A program made the translations under genes and the position numbers. The notes beneath the pieces were generated by a model. The model ran no database searches. It saw only the letters and a list, made by a program, of their open reading frames with translations, and was not told the DNA's origin. Below, one piece after another: positions 25,329 through 34,019 of a stretch of 64,000 nucleotides of DNA (its first letter is position 1; every line of letters begins with the position of its first letter). Source of the DNA: Tenacibaculum ovolyticum DSM 18103 (GTDB lineage: Bacteria; Bacteroidota; Bacteroidia; Flavobacteriales; Flavobacteriaceae); the NCBI RefSeq assembly GCF_000430545.1, contig NZ_AUMF01000015.1, forward strand, positions 61,028 through 125,027, read 5' to 3'.

Positions 25329-28300
25329 TTAATTTTTACTTTGAAGGTTAAAATACTCTTGCACCTTCTTTTTAAAATTTTGGCGCAAAGGTAATGATTG
25401 CCTGTTTAATATCTCAGTTTGGTTATAGAACAACTTTTTAAATTTTAAAGCTTTTACAGATTCGCTATTAAACTCTTGTAAATTGGTATTAGATTTTCGT
25501 TGTTTATCACGATTTTGTTCTAAGGCAGCTTTATCTAATTTTAGTAATTCATAGTTTAATTGTTGCATTTTATTAATGTTCTTTTGATTAAAACCATTTT
25601 CTAAAATTTCATTTTCTAGCTGTTCCATCTTCTTTAATGCTTGTTTAGCTTTACCATTTTTATTACCACCTGCTTTAATAGTATCTTCTAATTGCTGTCT
25701 TAATTCTGATTGTTGCTTGTATATTTCATATAATTCACCATTAATATCACCGCCTTGTTTTCCAGACTTACCTTCTTTTTCTCCTTTCTTTTTTCCGTCT
25801 TTTCCTTCTTTAGGTTTACCTTTATTATTCTTTTGCATACCTTCTTTCATTTTTTTCATAAGCTCATTTTGCTTTTTTATGATGTCTGGTAAGCTAAATG
25901 ATTTCCCTTTCCCCTTTCCTTTTCCATTGCCAGGTTTTGGATTTTGCATAGCATCTAATGTATTACTAAGCATGTCGGCTAAAGTATTAGCAGCGGTCAT
26001 TATATAACGTTGATTAGATACACCACTTTGAAATCTATTATCTGCAAAATTCTCTAAAGATTGATCTAAATTATAATGAGCTAATGATAGTTGATCTTGA
26101 ATTTTAGATGATATTTTAGGTACTTTCATTGATAGTACAAATAAACTATCATCAATATGTTCAAAATAAGTTTTAAGCAGATGTTGTTTTTGTAGGTCTT
26201 TACCGAAATTAGGATGCGATGAATTCCCTGCCGAAAATTTATGCATTAGCGCTTCTTGGTCAAAAGAAAATACAAGTAGGTTATCTAATATTTGACGCAT
26301 ACCTTCTATGTTTTCTTCTTCCATATTAGCGCTCATTTCTTGCATAGATTTTTTCATTTTCTGGCTCATCTCTTGCATTTTCTTAGCAGCCTTCTTTTGG
26401 TTCTCTTTAGCTGGTGATTGTTTTTTATTGTTTAAGTTCTCTTCAGCTTTATTAAGTTGCTTCTGAGCTTCTTTAGCTAAATCATCTAAAGAAGGTAAAT
26501 CCATAGGACTTTTTAATTCTTTGTTATCTTTTTTAACTTCATTCAACTCTTCTTTAGCTTTATTAAACTCTTTTTTTATCTTCTCCTGCTCCCCTTTCTT
26601 TGTTTCTTTTTTACTTAACTCTTCCTGTTTTTTACTTAACTCATTTAAATTATCAGCTAATTTTTGTACTTTTTGTTCTATATAAAAACGTTTAGTCATT
26701 TCTAATATGCGTTCTAAACTCTTTTCTTGTTGTTTATTTTGTTCAGCTAATTCTTTAGTTTTCTTAATTAAATCCTCTCTGTTTAATTTGTCTGTAAGTT
26801 TTTTAAGTTCATTTAATAGTTTTTGCTGTTTTTCTAGTTTTTTAAGCTCTTCAATTCGCTCTTTTAAATGTTCTTTTTTTTCTTGTAAACTTTGGTTCTC
26901 TTCTTTTTTCTCAGAAAAATTCTTCTGTAAATTTTCTGTTTGACGCTGCATCATTTGTTTATATTGATCCTGACGCTTTATTAAGTTTTTAATTTTTTTC
27001 TGATCATTCCAGTTAACCTTCTTTTTATTCTGAAGTTCAAACTGAATTTTTTCTAATTCTTTTTTACTTTGTTGTTGTTTAGTTAAAGAGTTTTCTAAAT
27101 TTTGAATATGATTACGCTGTTCTTGTAAAAGCTCTTTATCAATTTCATTTGTTGTTTTTTGTCGGTAAGAAAATTTTTGACTTAATGCTCTCTTGTTGCC
27201 GTTTACGGCATCGTTATCGAACACTTGAAAATACATTTCATAGTTAATTCCTTTCTCTAAACTTAAGCCTTCAGGAAATTCATAAAAGAAATTCTGAATT
27301 GTATTTTTATTAATATTGATACTTTTAAAAGAAGTTTTTTGAGTGTTTTTTTTATCGTAATAAACTAATTCCATTTTTTTGAAACCATAATCATCAGAAA
27401 TTTGACCTACGAATTGTGCATTACCACGAGAAATACTGTCAATATTAGATTTTACTATTATTAAAGGATATTCGTCTTTAATAACATCAATAGTAAACTG
27501 TAATTGTTCGTAATCTTTAAGGTTTTTGTTAGTTGTGGTAATTTTATAATTAACAGCTTGTTTAATTTGTTTTTTAAATATAAAATTGCCTGTTTCTTCT
27601 TGTGTAAAATTTGTTCTTTTTTTGTTTTCAATGTAACTAACAGTATCAGTTTCAGAAGTTTTTACAAGCCATTGTACAATTGTTCCTTGTGGAACATTTA
27701 GATTACCTGTGTTTTCAATTACTTCATTTTTCTTTTTAATATACCAGGGGTATTTTAATTTTAATGAAATATTTTGAATTGTAGGTGTGTTAATTGTAGA
27801 AATTTTAAATACTTGAGATTCTATAGTGTTTGCACTTACATAAAAATTAAGAGCTTTCTGTACGTCAATAAAAGTATAAGAAAACAAACCATTTCCTTCG
27901 TTTTCTAAAAAATACTGTTGGTTATTAAAATGAACTTTTGCTTCGTTAGGTATAACCTCACCTGTTGTTTGAATGTAAACAGTAATATCTTTTCCTTTAA
28001 TAACCTTTAAATCGTTTGAAGTTAAATTAAAATAAAAAGGAGCAGGTGCTTTATAAGCGATAGAATGATTTACAACACGATTAAAGCTATCAGATAATTT
28101 ATGACTTGTACCCGTTAAAAAAGATAATCCCCAAATAAAAAGAGGAATTATAGTATATTTAAGATACTTTGTGTTGCTGGTAAAATCAATAGCCTTGGTA
28201 AAAGAAATGGGCTGAATTTCGTTTGATTTTTGCTTAATACTAGCTAAAAGTAATTCTGATTGCTCGCTATTTTTCTTTAATTGAAGTATGTTTAAAAGCT

Positions 28301-28619
28301 TATCTTGTACCTCCGGAAAATGATTTCCTATAATTTTAGAAGCTTCTTCAAAAGAAATACCTTTTTGTAATCCTATAATTTTAAAAATAGGAAAACAAAT
28401 AAAGCGTAAAAATAAAAATGCTTCAACAATAATAAATAACCAAAATAATAAGGTTCTAGCTGTGGGTTTAAGCCATAAAAAATGCTCTATAAATAAGGTA
28501 AAGAATAGGTATATTAAACCTAAGGAAATAAATAAAATACTTCCTTTTATTAACTCACTTGTATAGTATTTTCTACTAAACTGCTGTAATTTTTGTTCTA
28601 TAGTGTTCAAAATCGTCAT
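25329..28619 (-). CDS. DUF4175 family membrane protein with long coiled coil
   Basis: 1096 residues. Two close N-terminal membrane helices (about 24-47 and 54-75) and a third at about 155-170 are followed by a large beta-rich extracytoplasmic part (about 200-490), then about 400 residues of highly charged helix (Q/E/K/N repeats, 500-880) and a Gly/Lys-rich linker (GKGKGKGKSFS near 905), with more helix to the end. This is the architecture of Bacteroidota DUF4175 proteins, which lie upstream of ybeY-mnmG in many Flavobacteriia. Function is unknown; the layout suggests an envelope protein with extended coiled coils. Confidence 0.85.
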   Translation of the reverse strand: MTILNTIEQKLQQFSRKYYTSELIKGSILFISLGLIYLFFTLFIEHFLWLKPTARTLLFWLFIIVEAFLFLRFICFPIFKIIGLQKGISFEEASKIIGNHFPEVQDKLLNILQLKKNSEQSELLLASIKQKSNEIQPISFTKAIDFTSNTKYLKYTIIPLFIWGLSFLTGTSHKLSDSFNRVVNHSIAYKAPAPFYFNLTSNDLKVIKGKDITVYIQTTGEVIPNEAKVHFNNQQYFLENEGNGLFSYTFIDVQKALNFYVSANTIESQVFKISTINTPTIQNISLKLKYPWYIKKKNEVIENTGNLNVPQGTIVQWLVKTSETDTVSYIENKKRTNFTQEETGNFIFKKQIKQAVNYKITTTNKNLKDYEQLQFTIDVIKDEYPLIIVKSNIDSISRGNAQFVGQISDDYGFKKMELVYYDKKNTQKTSFKSININKNTIQNFFYEFPEGLSLEKGINYEMYFQVFDNDAVNGNKRALSQKFSYRQKTTNEIDKELLQEQRNHIQNLENSLTKQQQSKKELEKIQFELQNKKKVNWNDQKKIKNLIKRQDQYKQMMQRQTENLQKNFSEKKEENQSLQEKKEHLKERIEELKKLEKQQKLLNELKKLTDKLNREDLIKKTKELAEQNKQQEKSLERILEMTKRFYIEQKVQKLADNLNELSKKQEELSKKETKKGEQEKIKKEFNKAKEELNEVKKDNKELKSPMDLPSLDDLAKEAQKQLNKAEENLNNKKQSPAKENQKKAAKKMQEMSQKMKKSMQEMSANMEEENIEGMRQILDNLLVFSFDQEALMHKFSAGNSSHPNFGKDLQKQHLLKTYFEHIDDSLFVLSMKVPKISSKIQDQLSLAHYNLDQSLENFADNRFQSGVSNQRYIMTAANTLADMLSNTLDAMQNPKPGNGKGKGKGKSFSLPDIIKKQNELMKKMKEGMQKNNKGKPKEGKDGKKKGEKEGKSGKQGGDINGELYEIYKQQSELRQQLEDTIKAGGNKNGKAKQALKKMEQLENEILENGFNQKNINKMQQLNYELLKLDKAALEQNRDKQRKSNTNLQEFNSESVKALKFKKLFYNQTEILNRQSLPLRQNFKKKVQEYFNLQSKN

Positions 28620-28700
28620 ATCAATCTATAAAAGTACTATTTTTATAATGAAGTTTTTGTTAAAGATTTTTGTAAGTATTTATTACTTTAGACTACTAAA

Positions 28701-28718
28701 TGTATGAATTTTCATACA
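28701..28718. promoter_or_regulatory. Perfect inverted repeat in a divergent promoter region, possible operator
   Basis: TGTATGAA (28701-28708), two bases, TTCATACA (28711-28718). It lies between the divergent DUF4175 gene and the barrel-like gene starting at 28745, where a transcription factor could control both. Confidence 0.45.
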
Positions 28719-28744
28719 AACCTCAATTATTCAATATTATTCAA

Positions 28745-29554
28745 ATGAAAAAAATATCCATTTTATTATTGTTGTTTTCTTTTAATCTTTTTGCACAAAG
28801 CCCTTGGGTAAAAGAAAAAGGAAAATCATACCTTCAGTTATCATACACAAGTATTGCTAATTATGATAAATTATTTGCTAAAACAGAAAAAGAATTACCA
28901 AACAAAGTATCTGATAATACGATACAATTTTATGGAGAATATGGTTTAACAGATAAAACTACTTTATTAGTAAACCTTCCATTTAAAATGACAACTTTAA
29001 ATACGGCTATTAGTGGCTCGGTAAATAATAATTCATTAGGAAATATTCAGATAGGTGTAAAACATAACTTTTCTAATAAAAAATGGTTACTAACAGGTCA
29101 ATTAAATATTGAAGCTAATACTAGTAGTTATAAAGCAGCTTCAGGATTAAGAACTGGTTACGATGCTTGGAGTTTTACTCCTTTATTTATTGCAGGTAGA
29201 GGTTTTGATAGATGGTACATACAAGCATTTACAGGTTTTGATATTCGTACAAATAAGTATAGTAGTAATTATAAGTTAGGAGGAGAAGTAGGTTATAAAA
29301 CATTAGATTGGTTATGGATTGCTGGTTTTTTAGATGGTGTAGCATCTTTAAATAACGGAGACATTACATTACCTACCGAAAACTTAGCTACAGGATTGTA
29401 TGTAAATAACCAAGGTTATGCAGGTTTCGGGTTAAAATTTATAGGAGAAATTAATAATAATTTTGGAGCAAATATAGCTTTAGGAGGTGCTTTTACAGGA
29501 AATAATGTAGCAAAAGCGCCAGCAATTAGTTTTGGATTGTATTATAAACTTTAA
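28745..29554 (+). CDS. Outer-membrane beta-barrel-like protein
   Basis: 269 residues from ATG 28745 (MKKISILLLLFSFNLFAQ, signal peptide to about residue 18); the frame is open 15 codons earlier but the signal peptide defines the start. The mature chain starts SPWVKEKGKSYLQLSYTS and shows alternating aromatic strands, repeated 'YGEYGLTDKTTLLVNLPF' style segments and a terminal SFGLYYKL strand, as in Bacteroidota outer-membrane barrels. Ligand unknown. Monocistronic with a strong terminator. Confidence 0.78.
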   Translation: MKKISILLLLFSFNLFAQSPWVKEKGKSYLQLSYTSIANYDKLFAKTEKELPNKVSDNTIQFYGEYGLTDKTTLLVNLPFKMTTLNTAISGSVNNNSLGNIQIGVKHNFSNKKWLLTGQLNIEANTSSYKAASGLRTGYDAWSFTPLFIAGRGFDRWYIQAFTGFDIRTNKYSSNYKLGGEVGYKTLDWLWIAGFLDGVASLNNGDITLPTENLATGLYVNNQGYAGFGLKFIGEINNNFGANIALGGAFTGNNVAKAPAISFGLYYKL

Positions 29555-29590
29555 AAAAATATTAAGAATTTATATTCTTAATTTATTTGT

Positions 29591-29612
29591 AAAGCGAGCT
29601 ACGGCTCGCTTT
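29591..29612 (+). terminator. Terminator with UACG tetraloop after the barrel gene
   Basis: AAAGCGAGC (29591-29599), loop TACG, GCTCGCTTT (29604-29612), then a T run. The C(UACG)G loop is the very stable UNCG type, giving a textbook intrinsic terminator. Confidence 0.92.
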
Positions 29613-29632
29613 TTTTATGGAGAGATTAAAAG

Positions 29633-29641
29633 TATCTTTGC
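29633..29641 (+). promoter_or_regulatory. -7 promoter box (TATCTTTGC) of gltX
   Basis: Exact TAnnTTTGC match, 19 bases before the gltX ATG and directly after the previous terminator. No -33 TTG seen. Confidence 0.55.
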
Positions 29642-29660
29642 GTTTTTAAATAAATAAAAA

Positions 29661-31178
29661 ATGACTGAGAACGTAAGAGTACGCTTTGCTCCTAGCCCAA
29701 CAGGACCTTTACATATTGGAGGTGTTAGAACTGCTTTATTCAACTACTTATTTGCTAAAAAACATAACGGAACTTTTGTATTACGTATTGAAGATACAGA
29801 TCAAACGCGTTATGTTGCCAATGCAGAGCAATATATAATTGATGCTTTAAAATGGTGTAATATCCCTTTTGATGAAGGACCAGGGAATAATGAAAAATTC
29901 GGACCTTACCGTCAGTCAGAACGAAAAGAATTATATAACAAATATGCTACTGAATTAATTGATAAAGGTTGGGCATATTATGCATTTGATACTGCTGAAG
30001 AATTAGATGCGCACAGAAAAAAACACGAAGAAAATGGTAAAACATTTACTTATAACTGGCATAATCGTGAGAAATTAAATAGTTCATTGGCACTTTCAGC
30101 TGAAGAAGTTAAAGCTAAATTGGCAGCAGGTGATAAATATGTTGTTCGTTTTAAAACACCACAAGACGAAACTTTAATACTTGAAGATGAAATTCGTGGT
30201 AAAATTAAAATTGATACGAATGTATTAGATGATAAAGTATTGTTTAAGTCTGACGGAATGCCAACATATCACTTAGCAAATATTGTTGATGATCATTTAA
30301 TGGAGATTTCACATGTTATTCGTGGTGAAGAATGGTTGCCTTCTCTCCCACTTCATGTATTACTTTACCGTGCTTTTGATTGGCAAGCACCAAAATTTGC
30401 ACATTTACCTTTAATTTTAAAGCCAGTTGGAAAAGGAAAATTAAGTAAGCGTGATGGTGATAAATTAGGGTTTCCTGTATTTCCTTTAGAATATACAAAC
30501 GAGAAATCTGGTGATGTATCAAGAGGTTATAAAGAAGATGGTTACTTTAACGATGCATTTATAAATATGTTAGCTTTATTAGGGTGGAATCCTGGTACAG
30601 AACAAGAAATGTTTTCATTAGAAGGATTGGTTGAAGCTTTCGATTTAAGTAGAGTTAGTAAGTCGGGTGCTAAATTTAGCCCAGATAAAACAAACTGGTT
30701 TAATCAACAGTATTTACAGCAAAAAACAAATGAAGAGTTAACAACATTGTATACCCCTATTCTTTCAGAGAAAGGAATTACTACAGATGTAGTGTATACA
30801 ACAAAAGTAGTTTCATTAATAAAAGAGCGTGCTACATTTGTTGCAGATTTTTGGGAATTATCTAGTTTTTTCTTTGAAAACCCAGTTGATTATGATGCAA
30901 AAGCAGCTAAAAAGCAATGGAAAGAAACTACTGGTACGTTAATGACAGAATTAACAACAGTAATTGCTAATATTGAAGATTTTACAATAGAAAATGCTCA
31001 AACTGATATTAAAGGTTGGATTACGGCTAAAGAAATAGGCTTTGGTAAAGTTATGCAACCACTACGTTTAAGTTTAGTAGGTAAATTAGCAGGGCCAGAT
31101 TTGTTTGATATTATGACAATGATAGGTAAAGAAAATACCATAACGCGTATTAAAAACGCAATAGAAAAATTATCATAA
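29661..31178 (+). CDS. gltX: Glutamate--tRNA ligase
   Basis: 505 residues, the usual class I GluRS length. It has the HIGH-type signature RFAPSPTGPLHIGGVRTALF near residue 7 to 26, LRIEDTDQTR, the HxxxGEEWLPSLP block and the KMSKS-type KLSKRDG around residue 258, then the anticodon-binding helices. It charges tRNA-Glu. Single gene with its own promoter box and a strong terminator. Confidence 0.98.
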   Translation: MTENVRVRFAPSPTGPLHIGGVRTALFNYLFAKKHNGTFVLRIEDTDQTRYVANAEQYIIDALKWCNIPFDEGPGNNEKFGPYRQSERKELYNKYATELIDKGWAYYAFDTAEELDAHRKKHEENGKTFTYNWHNREKLNSSLALSAEEVKAKLAAGDKYVVRFKTPQDETLILEDEIRGKIKIDTNVLDDKVLFKSDGMPTYHLANIVDDHLMEISHVIRGEEWLPSLPLHVLLYRAFDWQAPKFAHLPLILKPVGKGKLSKRDGDKLGFPVFPLEYTNEKSGDVSRGYKEDGYFNDAFINMLALLGWNPGTEQEMFSLEGLVEAFDLSRVSKSGAKFSPDKTNWFNQQYLQQKTNEELTTLYTPILSEKGITTDVVYTTKVVSLIKERATFVADFWELSSFFFENPVDYDAKAAKKQWKETTGTLMTELTTVIANIEDFTIENAQTDIKGWITAKEIGFGKVMQPLRLSLVGKLAGPDLFDIMTMIGKENTITRIKNAIEKLS

Positions 31179-31184
31179 ATAATA

Positions 31185-31215
31185 AAAAACGCCGCTTTAT
31201 AAAAGCGGCGTTTTT
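31185..31215. terminator. Bidirectional terminator between gltX and a convergent gene
   Basis: AAAAACGCCGCTTT (31185-31198) and AAAGCGGCGTTTTT (31202-31215) with a 3-base loop. GC-rich core with A and T flanks. Confidence 0.93.
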
Positions 31216-31234
31216 AGTTTTTAGAATTTTCTTA

Positions 31235-31825
31235 TTAAAATTGATTATAGTAACAAGAAGAAGATGTTTTTCCTTTAATACCTCCACTAGAATTATTCCA
31301 ATCTAGTTTAAATACAACACTTAAAGTTCCTTGAATATGTGAGCGCATACTTTCATAACTCTCAAAAGAATGCTTGTAGTATACCTGAGGATTAATACCA
31401 ATTTTATCATTTAACCAGTAAATACCACCAGCACCAATGTTTATAGTAGGTGTCATTTTTCGTTCAGAATCTACAATACTACCCCCTGCAAATACATATG
31501 GAGCAAATTTTTCAAAGACTGCGTTAAAATTATAACGTAATGATCCATCCATCGAAAAATAATTAGCAGAATTACTAATAATTCCAATATCATTAATTGT
31601 GTTAAATGACATGGCTCCGTTTATAGATAAACGTTCACCAATAGGCATCGTTAAATTAACTACTGGAGTTTGAAAAAGATACGCATCACCAATAAAAGCA
31701 GCATCACTTTCACTAAATTTTGTAACTCCCATACCAATACCTATTTGCCATGAGTCGTTTAAATTTTGAGAAAACAAGTTCACAGAAAAGCAAAGTACAG
31801 TAATAAGTAAGATTCTATTTTTCAT
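31235..31825 (-). CDS. Small outer-membrane beta-barrel protein
   Basis: 196 residues with signal peptide (1-19, VNLFSQ). The mature chain has IGIGMGVTKFSES, repeating amphipathic strands (LSINGAMSFNTI, SLRYNFNAVFEKFAPYVFAGG) and glycine turns, the pattern of eight-stranded OmpW/OmpX-like barrels of the 'outer membrane beta-barrel' superfamily. The end (SSSCYYNQF) continues past the last clear strand, which is slightly unusual. Role unknown. Confidence 0.78.
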   Translation of the reverse strand: MKNRILLITVLCFSVNLFSQNLNDSWQIGIGMGVTKFSESDAAFIGDAYLFQTPVVNLTMPIGERLSINGAMSFNTINDIGIISNSANYFSMDGSLRYNFNAVFEKFAPYVFAGGSIVDSERKMTPTINIGAGGIYWLNDKIGINPQVYYKHSFESYESMRSHIQGTLSVVFKLDWNNSSGGIKGKTSSSCYYNQF

Positions 31826-31880
31826 AAATTTCGAGGGATTTATTATAATATAACTTGTTAAATGCTAATTTAGTGTAAAT

Positions 31881-32315
31881 TTAAATGGCATTTACTTTTT
31901 TAATAGCAGCTGTAAAATCATCTAAATCGTTATTATTCATAACTAAGTGAATTGCTTCATCACAAACTTTTTCAACATTATCTGTTGGAAACTGTAATGC
32001 AACTGCTGTTTTTTGCATAAGTGTTATTTGTTCTTTATCTACATGCTCATCAGCAAAAACCATTTTTGTTAAAAGGTATAAACGTTCAATACGTTCATCA
32101 TAACTTACAGGAGGATTTACAGGATATTTTTCAGGATTCTTTAAAATCGCTACATATTCAGTTTCATCAATATTTAATCTTTTTGCAGCTCTATCTAATA
32201 ATTTTTGTTCACCTGCTTCTATAACATTATCAGTTTTTGCAATTTTTACAACACTAGCAAAGTGTCCTATTTCTTGTTTGTGTTTTCCGGTAGAATATAA
32301 ATCTGATATCGACAT
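31881..32315 (-). CDS. TerB-like (tellurite-resistance-family fold) protein
   Basis: 144 residues, all helical, no signal peptide. The TerB pattern appears as FASVVKIAKTDNVIEAGEQKLLDRAAKRL in the first half and LTKMVFADEHVDKEQITLMQKTAVAL in the second, each with acidic residues (D/E) spaced as in metal-binding TerB repeats. TerB-fold proteins are widespread stress or chemical-damage proteins; no tellurite operon is present here, so resistance is not inferred. It lies about 55 bases upstream of the barrel gene on the same strand. Confidence 0.8.
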   Translation of the reverse strand: MSISDLYSTGKHKQEIGHFASVVKIAKTDNVIEAGEQKLLDRAAKRLNIDETEYVAILKNPEKYPVNPPVSYDERIERLYLLTKMVFADEHVDKEQITLMQKTAVALQFPTDNVEKVCDEAIHLVMNNNDLDDFTAAIKKVNAI

Positions 32316-32806
32316 TTTTTATGTTTTTATAATTAAAATTACGTATTCAATATTAAGAGACAAAGATTAAAAAAAAGTCACGATAAACCTTTTACTAAAG
32401 TTAAGAAATTTATTGAAAAACTTAGCATAATTTTTTTTTATAGTTTTGTTTTGTTTAATAAAAATTACTAATTAAAAAAGGGTTTAAAAAAGCTGATTTA
32501 AGAGGTTTTAAAAAAACAGGTTATATAATCGTTACTGTGCTATTTTATTGTTGTAAAAATGTATTTAAAGTTAGTATTTACTCAAAAAATGAAAAGGAGC
32601 ATGAAATTTATAGTACCACAAAAAATAAATAGTTTTTTTAATTGTTTCTCCTTTATGAATAGTTTATGTTTAGCGTTGATAAATTAATATTTTCCTATTT
32701 CTTCTTTTTTAGGATGTTTAATAATTCTTTTACGGCTGCATCTTAAAAGAACGTAGTTTTACTTCCTTAAATTTGTAAGCTTCTACAAAGTAAAAACAAA
32801 TATTAA
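32316..32806. other. Divergent intergenic region between the TerB-like gene and sbcD
   Basis: About 490 AT-rich bases. I see no convincing gene: the longest ATG frame (32589 on, about 32 codons) has no recognisable features. A -7 box for sbcD lies near the right end. The rest is unexplained. Confidence 0.6.
32768..32775 (+). promoter_or_regulatory. -7 promoter box (TAAATTTG) of sbcDC
   Basis: Exact TAnnTTTG match, 31 bases before the sbcD ATG. No strong -33 box. Confidence 0.5.
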
Positions 32807-34009
32807 ATGAGAATACTTCATACTGCCGATTGGCATCTAGGTCATAGATTACATGAACAATCACAATTAGAAGAACAAACATTGTTTTTAAGTTGGATTG
32901 AAAATTACATCATTGATCAAAAAATTGATGTGTTGTTAATTTCAGGAGATGTATTTGATTCTGGTTCTCCATCGAATCAAAGTTTAGAAATGTATTATAG
33001 CTTTTTAGTAAAGTTGCAAACAACTACTTGTAAATCTATTATTATTACAGGGGGAAATCATGACTCACCAGGTACTTTAAATGCGCCTAAATATTTATTA
33101 GACGCATTGGCAATAAAAGTTGTTGGAAAAGCAACAGAAAATATTGAAGACGAAGTTTTTGAAATTGAGATAAACGGAGAAAAAGTAATTATAGGAGCAG
33201 TCCCCTATTTACGTGATGGAGATATTAGACGAGCTGTAGCTGGAGAATCTTTTGAGGAACTTACTGATAAATATAAAACCGCATTAATAAACCATTATAA
33301 ATTGGTTGAAACGCAAAGTAAATTAATAAATACAAGCAATGCACCAGTTATTGCAATGGGACATTTATTTGTTACAGGCGGTTCTATTTCTGACAGTGAA
33401 CAAAATATTTATGTAGGTACTTTAGGGCATATAGGAGCGGGAGATTTTCCTACTTATTTTGATTATATCGCTTTGGGTCATTTACACAGGCCACAAATAA
33501 TTGGTGGAAATGAAAAGGTAAGATATTCAGGGTCACCAAATATTTTAAGTTTTAGCGAAATTAATTACGATAAAAAAGTACTTGTTTTAACTATAGAAGA
33601 TAATAAAATAAGTGATGTTAATGACGTTATAATTCCTCGTTTTAGAGAGTTTTATAGTGTTTCAGGAACTATGGAAGCATGTATTCAAGAATTTTCAAAC
33701 ATTGTTTCTAATTCGTATGAATTAACACCTTGGGTAGAAATTATTTTACATGAAGAGAATACGATAAATACTGATGATTTAAAAAAAGCAGCTGATGAAC
33801 AAGTGTTCGAAGTCTTAAAAATATCCTTAAAAAATCAACGAAAAACAGTAGGAATTGAAGAGTTATTAAAAAATACAAAATCAATTAAAGAGTTATTACC
33901 TACCGAAGTTTTTACGCTAAAATGTAAAGAAATGGGATTTGATTTAGAGAATAGCCCCGAAGTTTGGGATGCTTTTAATGAAGTGTTACAATCTGTTAAA
34001 AAACAATAA
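32807..34009 (+). CDS. sbcD: Exonuclease SbcCD subunit D (Mre11 homologue)
   Basis: 400 residues. The metallophosphoesterase motifs appear in order: ADWHLGH, ISGDVFDSG, GGNHDSPG, MGHLFV and the GHLHRPQ block. These bind two metal ions for the 3'-5' exonuclease and hairpin endonuclease activity. With SbcC it opens hairpins and trims blocked DNA ends. sbcC starts 10 bases after its stop, so the pair forms an operon. Confidence 0.96.
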   Translation: MRILHTADWHLGHRLHEQSQLEEQTLFLSWIENYIIDQKIDVLLISGDVFDSGSPSNQSLEMYYSFLVKLQTTTCKSIIITGGNHDSPGTLNAPKYLLDALAIKVVGKATENIEDEVFEIEINGEKVIIGAVPYLRDGDIRRAVAGESFEELTDKYKTALINHYKLVETQSKLINTSNAPVIAMGHLFVTGGSISDSEQNIYVGTLGHIGAGDFPTYFDYIALGHLHRPQIIGGNEKVRYSGSPNILSFSEINYDKKVLVLTIEDNKISDVNDVIIPRFREFYSVSGTMEACIQEFSNIVSNSYELTPWVEIILHEENTINTDDLKKAADEQVFEVLKISLKNQRKTVGIEELLKNTKSIKELLPTEVFTLKCKEMGFDLENSPEVWDAFNEVLQSVKKQ

Positions 34010-34019
34010 TCTATATAAT

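Noticed and set aside
27681..27696. Third TGTTCC-N4-GGAACA site (TGTTCCTTGTGGAACA)
   Set aside because: It lies within the DUF4175 coding sequence, encodes NVPQGT, and lacks the CACGTG core, so chance similarity is more likely than a parS site.
32589..32687. 32-codon ATG frame in the TerB/sbcD gap
   Set aside because: No signal, helix or family feature; Cys and Phe rich by chance; no promoter or coding bias.
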